Source: Dryococelus australis (lineage: Eukaryota; Arthropoda; Insecta; Phasmatodea; Phasmatidae). From it: a stretch of 64,000 nt of DNA. A program made the translations under genes and the position numbers. The stretch lies in NCBI GenBank assembly GCA_029891345.1, contig CM057009.1, forward strand, positions 210,856,709 to 210,920,708, in the 5' to 3' direction. Positions 11,709-22,857 of the stretch are shown here, one piece after another; the first letter of the stretch is position 1; every line of letters begins with the position of its first letter. Under the pieces are notes generated by a model. It did no database searches. It was not told the DNA's origin and worked only from the letters and a program-made list of their open reading frames with translations.

Positions 11709-12286
11709 AGTATTGAATATCAGTATTGCTAGATCATGTAGTGAATATCAGCACCACTAGAAGTGTTCTGAACAGTAACCCTAGTAAAACTGAAGATGTG
11801 TTTTTAGTAGGACTACCACAAATGCAAATTATTCCATTTACAACTAAATCTCAATAATTAATAAATTGGCACCTCTAAAAAAAAATTATTTTCTTAGGTC
11901 GTGGTATATTTTCTGTCTCGCAGTCAAGTGTTTCATGACAGTATAAAGACAAATAAATACACAAATGTTAAGATGACAATAATTAGTTACCAATTTCTTA
12001 AACCGACACACGCTACAATCTATAAATCGGCAAACAAAATCCAGCTATCATTTTTTCTATTATGAATTGTCAAGTAATAAATAAGATTATGACTATGCCT
12101 ACTGCAATTATAATAAATTCGACATAGTTAAAGAGATTGAAAAAAATTATCATGAACTTGTAAAAGGCCAAATCTGATCAACTTATACTCAAAATAACAT
12201 TCACATAGCATTTCACACTAACATCCAATCACTTGAAATTCCAGACAATCAATGACAAGGCCATTCAAAGAAATAACTTTACTCAC
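11709..12286. other. Anonymous AT-rich DNA
   Basis: No coding pattern or element recognised. A short motif (tattgaatatcag) is roughly repeated around 11712-11750. Confidence 0.4.
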
Positions 12287-12368
12287 CAAACTCATGACAT
12301 TCTGAATGTTCATAAGGATTATGATCTTCAGAAGTAGAAGGCCCATCAGCAGGAGAGATTTTACGAAC
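12287..12368 (-). other. Exon-like block, minus strand
   Basis: On the minus strand a TTTCAG acceptor-like sequence (12369-12374) precedes, and a consensus donor GTGAGT (12286-12281) follows, an 82-base open block. The translation is acidic and Ser/Pro/His-rich with a P-S-T-S-E-D core. The same kind of peptide (L-S-T-S-E-E) is encoded in opposite orientation at about 12478-12556, and the DNA is clearly similar. It could be a small exon of a host or transposase gene whose other exons I do not see. No family is assigned. Confidence 0.35.
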
Positions 12369-12376
12369 CTGAAATT

Positions 12377-12610
12377 ATGTCAGTATTTAGTGAGTCTAGT
12401 ATGCCATTTATTTCAATATCTGGAATTTCAGAAGACTCAGCTTCAGAGGTTATCGCTAGTCCTGGGCCGTCTGGTATCGATTGTGCTCCTGCTGATGTGC
12501 TTTCTACTTCTGAAGAGTGCAATACTCATGGACATTCAGATCATCATGAATTTGATGAGAAAAGTGATTGGCGAGTGACCTCATCATTGGTTGTTTGGAA
12601 TTTCAAGTGA
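12377..12610 (+). CDS. Acidic Ser/Thr-rich open frame, unknown
   Basis: A 77-codon frame from an ATG, rich in serine, glutamate and aspartate with no hydrophobic core; the middle (12478-12556) is an inverted duplicate of 12287-12368. Acidic serine-rich stretches like this occur at the N-termini of several DNA-transposase families and in host regulatory proteins, so composition alone decides nothing. It may be an exon-containing fragment rather than a complete gene. Confidence 0.25.
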   Translation: MSVFSESSMPFISISGISEDSASEVIASPGPSGIDCAPADVLSTSEECNTHGHSDHHEFDEKSDWRVTSSLVVWNFK

Positions 12611-13650
12611 TTGCACGTTTATGTGTTGCAGTTACTGTGAGATGCTATGTAAATGGCCCATTGTTTGTTATATCTAGGTCAGGTTGTTGTGTATTTAATA
12701 TGTCTTTACTAGTTATGTTTTTGTGAAATGTTTTTAGAATCCAATTTAAACCAACAATGAAATAAAAAAATTCTTATATTTTATACAGGTAATGTACTAT
12801 ACCCAAGTTAGCTACCCAACCCAACTAGATCAAGTGTACAACTCAATTCCCGAGAATTGTTTACTAGTGTGACGTAGTTAATGACATAAAGACGTATAGT
12901 TGAAAAGGTTGGTAGTAGTTGCAATGAATAAAGAAGTAAGTTAGAATAGCGGAGAAATTTAGTTTTCGTAAACTGTACGTCTGCATGTTTATTCATATTG
13001 TAGAATAAGAAAAAGTTATGAATAGGTGCTCTTGTGCAGTCATAGAGTAAAAAAGAAAGTATTTTACGTATTCAGTGTCTTCAGAGTCAGTTTTATTATG
13101 GGAATCTCTCATAAACTGGATACGTAATGTATACAGTGATAAAATAGTATGCGTCATATAAACTGAAGTAGTATACAATAGCGTACGTAGTTTAAAAAAC
13201 CTGTTGTGAATAATGGTGTTGTGTCCGACAGATAATTATATACGTTCCATAGTGCAAACAATGTGAATGTTGTGGAATAATGAGGATGAGTGTGGCATTA
13301 CAAGTTGGCAGAAAATGGATCTGTTTGTTACAGGTAAGTGTTAGTTAACTTAGTAATGTATCAGGTTTAATTAACAGTGTTTTAGGTAAGTAATGTTAGA
13401 TCAGGATTCTGTAGCAGGTACCTAGTCTTTACCTATTGTAATTAATAATTGGAAATGTTTGATGGTTGTAGTGACATATAGAAAACGCTTATAGTAGTAG
13501 TAGGTAGGTGCTCTTAGGATAGGGGTAGTTTGTTTAGGTGGTATTTGATAGAGCGAAGTGTATAATATAGCAGAAATTGTATTTAACTAAACAGGAAATG
13601 AGATTGTGTGTGGAAATAATATTTTACATGTGGCCGAAATAGGAAACCAT
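12611..13650. other. Anonymous AT-rich DNA
   Basis: No gene, repeat or RNA recognised. Confidence 0.4.
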
Positions 13651-13651
13651 T

Positions 13652-14030
13652 ACAGTGATTAATCCACACGCGACCCATGATAAACAAGGTGTGGCTGATC
13701 TACCAAAAAATATGATTCGTCATTTACAGATATGCTTAAGTTTAGGCAGCAATTTAGTTATTTATTGACTATGATTGTTCAAAATATGTATCGATTACAA
13801 TGATTCGCCCACACACGAGCAGTGATAAACAAGGTGTAGCAGAAGTATCGAAAATTGTGATTCATTGTTTAGTGATATACGTTAGTTTTGGTGGCAAATT
13901 ACACAGTGATTCGCCCACACATGACCTGTGATAAAACCACGTGTGTCTGAAATACCTAAAATAGTGAATCATCATTTACAAATAGGATATGTTAGCTTTG
14001 GCAGCAAAATAGTAATTTATTGACTATAAT
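13652..14030. repeat. Three degenerate tandem repeat units
   Basis: Units begin at 13652, 13797 and 13903 with a-c-a-(g/a)-t-g-a-t-t followed by a C-rich c-c-c-a-c-a-c block, a t-g-a-t-a-a-a run and a late t-t-t-g-g-(c/t)-(a/g)-g-c-a-a block. Units are about 105-145 bp, with indels. No coding pattern. Confidence 0.6.
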
Positions 14031-14031
14031 C

Positions 14032-14096
14032 CCTATGTGGTATCCTGTAGTACACCTGAGTGGATGGGCTAAAGTGTACTACCAGATACCATATGT
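14032..14096. repeat. Imperfect hairpin, about 26-bp arms
   Basis: The left arm begins tatgtggtatcctgtagtac and pairs with a right arm containing gtactaccagatacca across a loop of about 10 bases, with few mismatches. It abuts the tandem repeat at 13652-14030. It could be the fused ends of a small foldback element or part of a MITE. Confidence 0.55.
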
Positions 14097-14352
14097 GGTA
14101 TCGGGTCGTATATTTGAGAGGATTTTCTCTAGTGTACTATGCAATTCCAATGTCTATAAATGCTGAACTGTCCCTGCACAAAAACCCCCAAATTCCCTGG
14201 GGTGCCCTGTTAGACTGTCATAGGTAAGGGATGTGGCAACAGTAAAATACATATGAAGTCATCCACGCCCTATTGGTGAAATCATAAAATGCATGTAAAC
14301 ATTGTGGAATATGGTTGTACACTAATTCCAGCAAACCTATCTTAACATATTT

Positions 14353-14898
14353 TTGGGTTATTTTATCCATTTGCAGATTAAAAGGTGCCCCGAGGTAAAC
14401 TTTAAAACTAAGTTGAGTCACTTATCAGTACAGGGCAGGGATATTCTTGAGCAGACTCTCCATAAATTTTCAGGTATTTTTAGTAAACGAGATAATCTTT
14501 TCCAGTCATCCCATTTGGGCAGCATAGGATTAATACAGGAGAGACCCTGATAATATACAAAAAAAAGCACACCAGGAACCACAACTTCAGCAGCAACTAG
14601 TTCAAGACGTGGTTAATGAACAGTTATCAACATAATTTTAAGTACCTCAAGATCCTTGTGACCCTCCATGGTCCTTTCCTAGTGTTATTGTGAAGAATAA
14701 ATAACCATCTTGGCAGACAAGCTTTATACTTTACGTAGACTTCTGGTCTCTTATTAAGATGACAGTGCACTGCATTTATCTTTTACCTAACTAAGTAAAA
14801 TTATTGATAATCTTGGGAAGTGCCCTGTATTCTCAGTAGCTGACCTTAATTCGTCCCATAAATTATATATTCATCAAGATGACAAGGCAAAAAAATAT
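14353..14898 (+). pseudogene. Gypsy-type RT N-terminal remnant
   Basis: Broken plus-strand frames follow the gypsy pol order just before and into the RT: an LSHLSVQGRDILEQ-type linker, a segment matching the P-W-S-F-P block (about 14665-14685), a VDF-x-S-L-x-K-MT block near 14735-14765, then the L-P block and the V-A-D-L-N-type strand near 14830-14860. The catalytic YxDD region is missing because a different LTR begins at 14899. Several stops and indels are present. It is a different copy from the element at 3686-11204. Confidence 0.6.
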
Positions 14899-15686
14899 TG
14901 TTAAGTGTGGACTGCCATGTTGGGCACAGGGAGCATCTGCCCGCCCTTGTGTCATCTGGTGGGTGGGATGATTGATTTCTACTTGTAGTAGCATCAGTGT
15001 TTTCCCAAGCCCCCTCCTCTTTCTTCTGAAGAAGTAAACAGTGGCGGGCTATTGAATTAAACTTTCGGTAATCTCCTTCCTCAGAGCACCTAGACACGTA
15101 AAAAAGTTTCTGTACTAGGGCAGATGACACTATAAATATCCCAGCAGCCTGAGAATTGGAAGTTATTTGTGGTACATATCTGGCTAAAGTGTGGCATTCA
15201 GGTGAAGTCTGGTGTAGTGAAGGACATCAGCGGAGGGGACAGACGAGAGGCAGTGGTACCAAACAAGTAGTGTACTAATGTGCGTGGGAGGATTCTGAGT
15301 GCTCTAGAACATTCTGAATTGTTGGAATATGGACTGAAATAAGGTGAGACTACATGAACACGTGATACAGACTTTACTGTAAACATTGGAACCGTCAAAT
15401 ACTGACATACTGTTCATAAACTAATTTAATAGGTTTTGAGACAATGTTTATTGGGACTGTTTTAGTTATCTGATTGCATTAATTTTTGTGAGCTGATGGA
15501 AAATTATGTGAATATAAATTATAAATACCAAGTGACAGCCACTTATTGTTAGATATTAAGTTGAGAGTATTTTCTTTGTAGTGTTTGTAATAAAATTGTA
15601 AAATTATTATTACCTCTTCTAATTACTTAAAACCTGCATCCCTTTAAGAGCTTGGATAATCAAACTGACTTTAAGAAACTGTAACA
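14899..15686 (+). repeat. LTR of a second gypsy-type element
   Basis: A 788-bp block that starts TGTTA and ends TAACA (inverted), contains AATAAA near 15590, and is followed one base later by a primer-binding-site-like sequence and then a gag-like coiled-coil frame. Its partner LTR is not in the window, so it is a 5' LTR of a truncated element. It interrupts the RT remnant upstream. Confidence 0.6.
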
Positions 15687-15687
15687 C

Positions 15688-15705
15688 TGGTGTCAGAAGT
15701 GGGAT
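15688..15705 (+). promoter_or_regulatory. Primer-binding-site-like sequence
   Basis: tggtgtcagaagtgggat begins with TGG one base after the LTR end, as a tRNA 3' end complement would. The exact tRNA was not determined. Confidence 0.5.
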
Positions 15706-15844
15706 GGAGGCATTTATACAATAATGGAATTGTAAAATAGGTCATACAGTAGGTAGCCTATAGTTATTAAGACATACTTATTAAGTAATTATAGCACAGG
15801 GATGCAGAATTAGGTTTGTTTTGCAGTGAATGATAACTAGGAGA

Positions 15845-16208
15845 ATGTTTGCAGATATGGAATCACTGCGTGCATTGATTGAATCTGCAAATGGTATACA
15901 TTAAAATGTAAATAGTCAGATTAGTAGTGTTAATGTAAATTTAAATATTCACATTAGTAATGCTAGAAAATCTGTAAATACCAAATTGATAACATTATTG
16001 AACATTTGAATTGACAGATAAGAAAATATAAAATGTAAACTGAAAGATAAAAGGAATTAACTAGTGAATAATAAAATAGATTCCGTGGAAAAGAAAATTG
16101 ACAGTGTGAGTGAAAGGTTCGACAGTGTTGAGTAAAAGGTGTGCCAGGAAGTGAGGACCTTCAAGAAAGAATGGCAAGCATTCCTACAGCCGCACAAAAG
16201 AAGATACA
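15845..16208 (+). pseudogene. Gag-like N-terminal remnant, coiled coil
   Basis: From the ATG near 15845 the translation is a heptad-like, charged sequence with repeated I/V-x-S-V and K-I-D-S-V units (clear at about 16080-16130), resembling the N-terminal coiled coil of gypsy gag proteins that follow this kind of LTR. Four stops interrupt it. It ends where a Tigger-like terminus begins at 16209. No zinc knuckle remains. Confidence 0.4.
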
Positions 16209-16229
16209 GTAAGTCCTCATATTAAGCAC

Positions 16230-18450
16230 ACTCTTACAGCGTACATTGTAATCTGTGGCCTTTTTATTTGTACAGTTTTTAATGCCTGCCATTTTGGAGG
16301 TATTATACATGACCAACATTATTTATTTATTTATATGTAAAGTACAACCACAGTGATTAAGTTAATGAGCTACATATTTATTTTGTAATGTATGTAAATA
16401 TTCATTTTTCAGTTTTATTTCAGAACTATAATTTATTTATTTCAAGTGATTCTTTAGTACGTAATAATTTTCATCTGTTTTATGTATTATAAGTGTTTCA
16501 GATTTTGTCATATTTATTGCTATGAGTCAGGTTAATTATGTTATTTGGTTGCGATGACAACGAAGTGGCGTGATCACAACTGGGATTGCCATGCCAGGAT
16601 TGGTCGAAGCCATATTACACCTTAAGTGTTTGTTGGAGTGATCTCCATATTGTATTGGTTCTACCGTTAGCAGAACTGCAGCTAGTCCTCGCAGACCGAT
16701 AGGAATTTTATTATATTTAGGGTTTAAGTCATGTTTCATATTTAAGAACGCAGACAACCAAGAGCAGAAAATGGTATCTCGGGTTACATGTAATAATTTT
16801 GTCTGCTTGCACTACCTACATGATTATTTAGTAAGTTTGCCACCCCTGAGTGATGTGTGGTGCAAATTATAAAGACATTAATTTTATGTGTACTAAGGCT
16901 CACTTGACTGAACTGAGGGAAGACTACGGACTCTATCCCAGGACCCTACATGCTGCAGACGATGAGGACCAGCTACTATGCTAAGTTTATTAGTGAGTTA
17001 AACAATTTTACATCTACTTTTGGAAATAATTTGTACAATGACCAAGTTCTTGTTCCTACTGAAAGTGAAGCCAACCAGTCCGCCATGTTTAAAAGTAAAC
17101 ATTTTAGTTTAATTTTTACACTCACAAACCCCGTACAATTTCACGTTTACTCAAGCTCCCAAGTAGTGGTGTGAGCTTTTCCAGTAATAATTTAATTATT
17201 TATTTTGAATAACATTTTTGCAAGAAACACTAAGTTTATGATGCGGCTAATACTAGTTTGAGCAATCTCAGTTGCAGCCACATATTTTTTCACAAGTTAA
17301 GCTCTAGCTTGATAATGCAAATAACAGTAATCTTAAGTGATACGACAAGCTAGAATAATCTGATTTGTACATTGTTTTTAAATATAGCTGTTCAAAGAAA
17401 TTATTCAATGGTCGTAAAGATTACGTGTGAATATAGTTATGAGTCATCTAATTATTTTTAATTCTATTCAAATGTGTCTAGTATTCCCACACAAGGTAAA
17501 TAAATTCATAATTGGTAATATTTAAAGAGAGTGCCTTTTCTCATGACAAAATATATTCAATTCAGCCCTAATTATTTAGTGAAGCTGTAAGGGAATCTAT
17601 GTGTCATCCATTATTTACCTATGGTACTCACTCCTATGGTAAGCAAATTAAAGGAGAGCAAACGTTGGAGATACAACACTATATGCCGAGTTCCTGTTCC
17701 CTGGAATCTTTGACAAGGAAGAGAAAGTTTTCCAATTGTAATTGATATATGTGCAAATACCTACTCACGGGCAAACATTTTACACCTACACTATAGTTGA
17801 ATTTTTACAGCTCACACCATAAATTAACCTAATTTAAATCACTGTACCCATATACGGCATCCCACTGCTATTCCAATACAGAATTCCTAATCCATGTTAC
17901 ATAATGCACAATAATTCGCTATTGCGCACACCTCTGCATTATAACTTTTGATGAGAAATGTAGTAGTAATGTGCTAACTTGTATTTGAGGGTGTCTGTAC
18001 TTCAGTCTGCCAGCATATCTGCTTTGCTTCTGCATACACACACTCTTTATTTCTCTCTCTAATCAGGATGCCGCAATCATATTGGTTATCAGCACGCGTG
18101 CTTCTCTTGCAGTCGACATGCTTCGGGCAGTAAAACACGCTAAGCTCCTTGAAAAGTTACTTGTCTTTGTTGTACACTTTAAAGCCTAGTTTGTTGGATG
18201 TTTTTCAGCTGTGTACAAACGATACCGTATATTGTTTGGTGCAATTTATTGTGTCTGTTGTTTGATTTTTAAACGATTATACAGTGTTGTTGCAAATATT
18301 AATTCATATTTATTACATAAACATTTCTGAGCACTAATGTAAATTTTTGTAAATCAACTGTCTGATGAGCAGTGTTGACATACTGTGTTCTATTCATGAA
18401 AGTTTTCATAATATAATATTTTAAGTTTTACATGTGTAGGGTGTTATTAT
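16230..18450. other. Non-coding stretch within the Tigger-like region
   Basis: No coding motif was seen. Small frames at 16536-16757 (minus) and 16950-17174 (plus) match nothing I know. Confidence 0.4.
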
Positions 18451-18460
18451 TCATTCTCTA

Positions 18461-18864
18461 ATGCCTGCAAATCAGGCTGGACATTCCGCTAAAAAGTGTA
18501 GAAAAGCAGTCTCTCTCACAGTGAAAATGGATGTTCTACATTAATTATAGAGTCAGGTCAAAAGTTGTCAGCTATAGCGCTGTCTCTAAATCTACCCAAA
18601 TCTACAGTGAACAAGATACGGAAATATTCAGACAATATTAAAGAGAGTGATAAATCTGTGATGCAATTGAGTGCCTCCAGAGTGGCCCACACTCGGTGTT
18701 CTACACTAGAGAACACGGAGAAGCTGCTTGATCTCTGGATAGAAGACCATAACCAGCAGAATGCACCGGTAAATCTAGCTATCATCCAGAGCAAGGCATC
18801 ATCTTTCTACCACTCTCTGCAGGAGAAATGCGAGGGTTCACAGGGCAAACAGTTCAATAAGTAG
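18461..18864 (+). pseudogene. Tigger-like transposase, DNA-binding domain
   Basis: From the ATG at 18461 comes a K-(R/A)-x-L-T-type first helix (AVSLTVKMDVL). After a one-base frame change near 18545 the second helix-turn-helix core follows (SAIALSLNLPKSTVNKIRK), then a polar linker. Next is the start of the CENP-B-type domain with E-x-T-E-K-L-L-D-L-W-I at about 18712-18744 and N-x-P-V-(N/S) near 18758-18777. The frame ends at a stop at 18862-18864, before the DDE domain. It would bind the transposon ends. One early frameshift and loss of the catalytic domain make it a pseudogene. Confidence 0.6.
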
Positions 18865-18883
18865 ATGCATAAAGCCGATTCTA

Positions 18884-19210
18884 GCCCAACCCACATTTTC
18901 TTCGAAAAAACAAGCAATTTGAGGTCAAAATCAAGGTTTTTTACTCCAAAAACATGGTTTGAAATTTAAGAAATTAAGCATTCTAAAAATAAGCAAATTT
19001 ACACAAAATCAAGCAAATTTACCAACTTTCTTTCAAAAATATCATGCAGACTTGGCACCTTAAATACAATAATTTTTAAACTAAAATAAAGCAAATTTCT
19101 CGCTTTTCAAGCAAAATTTTCATGTTTTTTTAGAAATAGCAATTTTGTAAGCAAGCAAGCAAGTTTAAGATAAAATAAAGCAAATTTAAGACAAATTTGA
19201 GTGAAAATAT
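18884..19210. repeat. A-rich short-repeat zone at the left edge of the Polinton
   Basis: The motif aagcaaattt recurs at about 18984, 19013, 19089 and 19180, with variants and a short (caag)n run near 19150-19163. Low-complexity A-rich DNA such as this could be the terminal region of the Polinton, but no inverted partner was found. Confidence 0.4.
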
Positions 19211-19318
19211 AAAAAAATATCATTTATAGAATTTATATCTTTTCTTCAACAAAAGTAAAATACCAAGATGACTTTTTAAAGTCTACAAATAAAGAAAAAT
19301 CTGAAGCATAGCCAATAC

Positions 19319-19525
19319 TCATTCCATAATCCCAACCATCACAACAATCCTAACCATAAACATCTTATTTAAAATCAGAACATTAATTTGATCTGAAATC
19401 ATTTCTATGGATTTTTTAAAATTTTCGAAATGAACAATGTCCAGTTCTTTATCAATAAAAGTTTCTGTTTTTATAATTTCATATCCAAAATCCCGAAGTT
19501 CTAAAAGTTCTATAATTTGATCCAT
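19319..19525 (-). CDS. Small open frame downstream of the capsid gene
   Basis: A 68-codon minus-strand frame with regular hydrophobic/charged alternation lies 190 bases past the capsid stop, on the same strand and with the same AT-rich codon use. No motif recognised. It may be a small accessory gene or the decayed end of a larger one. Confidence 0.25.
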   Translation of the reverse strand: MDQIIELLELRDFGYEIIKTETFIDKELDIVHFENFKKSIEMISDQINVLILNKMFMVRIVVMVGIME

Positions 19526-19714
19526 TTAATATATAAAAAAATTTGCATATATTTTATAAAAGTGTGATACTATGAGAACATTTTTTATTAGAATTATTAT
19601 TTTTTATTTTATCAAAAATTAATAAGAAACTTTTAATGCAACCACTCAACTACGAGTCTAAAAAATTGTATTAAAACTCTGAAACCATTTCTTGTTTCTG
19701 TAAAATTGTCTACA

Positions 19715-20429
19715 TTATTCATGAATAAAATTTAAAATGTATGTACCTTCAGTGATATTTTCTTTCAAATAATCATAAGTTAAATTTTGTTGGCTAATTA
19801 AAACAACATTACAAATTGTATTAGCCTCAACTGCTTTTTTAAAATCTACACTAATTCTTATATTTGTTTTATCTTTAACTACTGCTGTTTTTTCTATACA
19901 GGAGGTCAATAACACACAAACGTCTTCATCCCCAAAATTAATAATAATTGATATTGCCAGGATAGCTTGTAGTTGACTTATAATAAAGATAATTATTTCT
20001 GTATTTTGTTCTAGAATTTATAAAATCATTAAAAGGCAGAAACATTTTAAGACAAAGATCATTATCAATATCTAGATTACAATTTCCTTTTGGAAAAATT
20101 TAATTTCTATCATTTTTAACAAAAATATTTCTTACATTACAATGATCAAATATTGAAGCGTGCATATATTGCTAGGCGTGATTTTTTCTATTAGTTTGGA
20201 AAACCAAAATTACAAAACCAGGCATGTCAATTTTCAAATTATTAAACTGATCTTTTGTACCAAAATTAAAAACGGTTGTCCCAGCAGGGTCTTCTTTTTC
20301 TAAAAATTGCCAATACTTAAAACTAATATGAAATTTAGGATTTTTATAAATTTTTTCTTTAATTGCAATTGATGTGTTAGCTTCGTATTCAATAATAGGC
20401 CACAAAATTTCTAATTTTTCAATAACAAT
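19715..20429 (-). pseudogene. Polinton major capsid protein, C-terminal part
   Basis: Minus-strand frames resemble the second half of Polinton double-jelly-roll capsid proteins: a conserved L-E-I-L-W-P strand, an aromatic F-K-Y-W-Q-F block near 20290-20320, a G-F-V-I-L-V-F-Q-T block near 20200-20230, and an F-D-H-C-N-V-R-N block near 20115-20145. After frame breaks come the R-I-S-V-D-F strand near 19845 and the end at 19715. Known role: hexameric capsomers of an icosahedral virion. The N-terminal part is on the other side of the LTR-like block 20430-22387, and the flanks join in the same frame once that block is removed. Frameshifts near 19920-20160 break it further. Confidence 0.65.
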
Positions 20430-22387
20430 TGACGCCGTTGGGTGAGACACGAGACGAATGATGACACATATACTTACTGGTAATTTGGGCACCAGTGGTG
20501 CTTCCCAATCACCGCACTATTGAGACTCGGGGTTCTCAGTGATGCTGTGGGTTCTGTGTGTCTGTCTCAGCCGTGCGTACTTACAAACCCGTAGGCAATA
20601 CTAAACCTTTTACTAAACATTGCTGGAAATAAACACTTAATAAAATATATGTGGCTAGGACACTATCACTACTGAATAAAAGAGTTAAGTTCAATGTAGA
20701 CTTGTTTTTATTGTTATTATGCATACACATCAACATGCCAATGAAATTATGATTATCTCTGTCATGACTAGCCAATTCCACTTGGGTGCTCCCCAGCCCA
20801 CAATTACTCTAGCACATGCCAAGATGGATGATCTCAACGAGGTGCGTGAAAGCACAGCCTTCATAAGGAAAGAGGGCCAACAGCCGCTAGGGTGGACTGA
20901 CGGTTTTTCCCTAAAGACAGGACACGGTGAATTACAAATGAAACCCTTAATATATATTAACATGTGTGATTACCCTGCATAACTAATGCAAACTTGTCGG
21001 GGCTCGCCCTCTAACACGTGGGTAGTGTGGTGACGGCCTATACACAGAGCCGACTAGGACGGGAATAATTGCACCTTACACTAATTACAAAATTACATAA
21101 ACCCTCAAAAGATACATGAAACAAGATGGGACACGAGATGAGTATTCACAATAAACACACAAAATGTGTGAAAACAAGTTTATATGGCGCGGATGCCACT
21201 GGATGAACTTCATAGCGAACCATGTGGTGCAGGTGAAATTGCAATATTCCTCAGTGAAAACGGTAAATTAAATTCAGACAAAATATTATTCTGTTAGAGA
21301 CTATTATTCTCTTTACGATTGAAGTGGTTACAGGCGTGTGACATGCCTGATGGTGGTTAAAATCAACATTAACGTGACCGCATGGTTTAGTACAGAAGCA
21401 TCAATTTACGTGAAAAACACATTGAACCCTGAATAAAATTTAACATACAACTGTTAATAAATTATTGCACATACAATGTTACATAAATAAGCTCTCAAAT
21501 GCAATGCTGGCATATACGTAGACTCTGCGTCTGTCTGCCACATGGTTATACGTGATGTTGCCGTAAAATATTCAAACACGAAAAATTACTCCCAAATACA
21601 TACATAAAAACAAAGCCCTTGAAACTGCGTGTAGCAATAATGAAGAAGTTACAATGAAACGCCGTAAATACAGGCGGACGGCACCTGATTCAAGTTGCTC
21701 GGGTCACGTGACCTCTCCGACATATTTCTCCTCCTCCTCCCCGATAAAGTTAAAATGCCACAAGGGCGCAAGAAATTAATAAAGCGGAAGCACAATGCTG
21801 GGGAAAATGTCTAGCAAAAACGTACGCAAGCAAAGGTTAACCGGTAAACTAAATAGACTATGGATACCTAAATCAGTGAACAAAAGCTGTAGTGCATACA
21901 TGACAGTGTCTTACCTCGCCAGCTCTCCTCAACACACTGTCCAGAGACAAATGTCGCACAGACCTACAATGACCACCTACGGGGTTCACATAAGCCGAAG
22001 CGCTATGCACGCCGAGTAAAATATTTTATTATAGAAAATAAAATGGCACAAATTAAATTTAATATTGTTTTACATTTTTATAATTTTCTTATGAATTTCA
22101 ATATTATTTTAGTGTCTCTTTATGACTGCGTTCATGCCAGAATATTAAGCGTTCTTAATCTCGGTGCCGCGGGCACTTTGAATTTTATAACCAAACAATT
22201 TAAACTTGAACACATTTTAAGACATATTAAACACTGAAAATACAATAGAACACATTTTAAACTGAAAAATAACATTTATATGATAGTTCAAAATTATTGA
22301 CCTATTTGAATATATGCGGAGACACGTGACACGTGCATGGTGAGCACCATCATGGGCTCTAGTGCTGCTGGCTGTTAGCAGGTGTCA
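20430..22387. mobile_element. LTR-like insertion inside the capsid gene
   Basis: A 1958-bp block, visibly richer in G+C than its flanks. It starts TGACGCC and ends GGTGTCA (6 of 7 inverted) and is bounded by CAAT on both sides (20426-20429 and 22388-22391). TG...CA ends, a 4-base duplication and no coding capacity fit a solo LTR of a gypsy-type element. I did not find an internal region, primer site or second LTR. Frames at 20719-20982, 21795-22019 and 22043-22237 have no recognisable motif. Confidence 0.55.
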
Positions 22388-22830
22388 CAATTTTACCTGA
22401 ATCAGCATAGCTTTTATCAACCAAACCATCTGCTTTTTTTAGTTTCATAAACAAATATACAATTGTTATGAGATGAATTTCTAAAAAAAAGTGATTTTAT
22501 AACCACCTTTCCAGTTAACTTCATTATTATTGTGAATAAAGCCAAACAAGTATCTTAATGGATACACTATTTCATTTATTCTATCAATGGAAAAAAATTA
22601 GAACAAACATCTACATTTTCTAATTTTTCGTATTTTGCCTCCCCTCCAGTTTTATCTCTTTTTAGTATGCAATATTCTTCGAAAACATAAGCATCGTTTG
22701 AAAAAGAAAAGCTATCTCTTATGGGAATATCAAACTTGATCCTATTATTGTAAACATTTCAATTCCCCTTCGTTTGATCTGTTGGGGGGAAAGTTTGTCT
22801 CTCAAAACTCTCAATGCTTTTATGACTCAT
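22388..22830 (-). pseudogene. Polinton major capsid protein, N-terminal part
   Basis: The minus-strand ATG at 22830 opens a frame with an early aromatic/proline segment and an I-K-F-D-I-P-I-R-D block typical of the first strands of Polinton capsid proteins. A strand near 22590-22680 follows, then a P-L-(R)-Y-L-type block after a frameshift near 22570. A stop near 22760 and one or two frameshifts break it. It runs up to the CAAT duplication at 22388, beyond which the LTR-like block begins. Confidence 0.55.
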
Positions 22831-22857
22831 TTATAAGTTAAAAATGTTTTTATATAA

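Larger units (their letters stand above)
16209..18880 (+). mobile_element. Tigger/pogo-like DNA transposon, truncated
   Basis: At 16209 a CAG-start terminus (cagtaagtcctcatattaag) follows TA, the target of pogo/Tigger elements. A CENP-B-type DNA-binding remnant is at 18461-18864. The 2.2 kb between them is longer than a usual Tigger leader and holds nothing I recognise, so another insertion may lie inside. The DDE half and the right end are missing; the Polinton-associated region begins near 18880. Confidence 0.4.
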
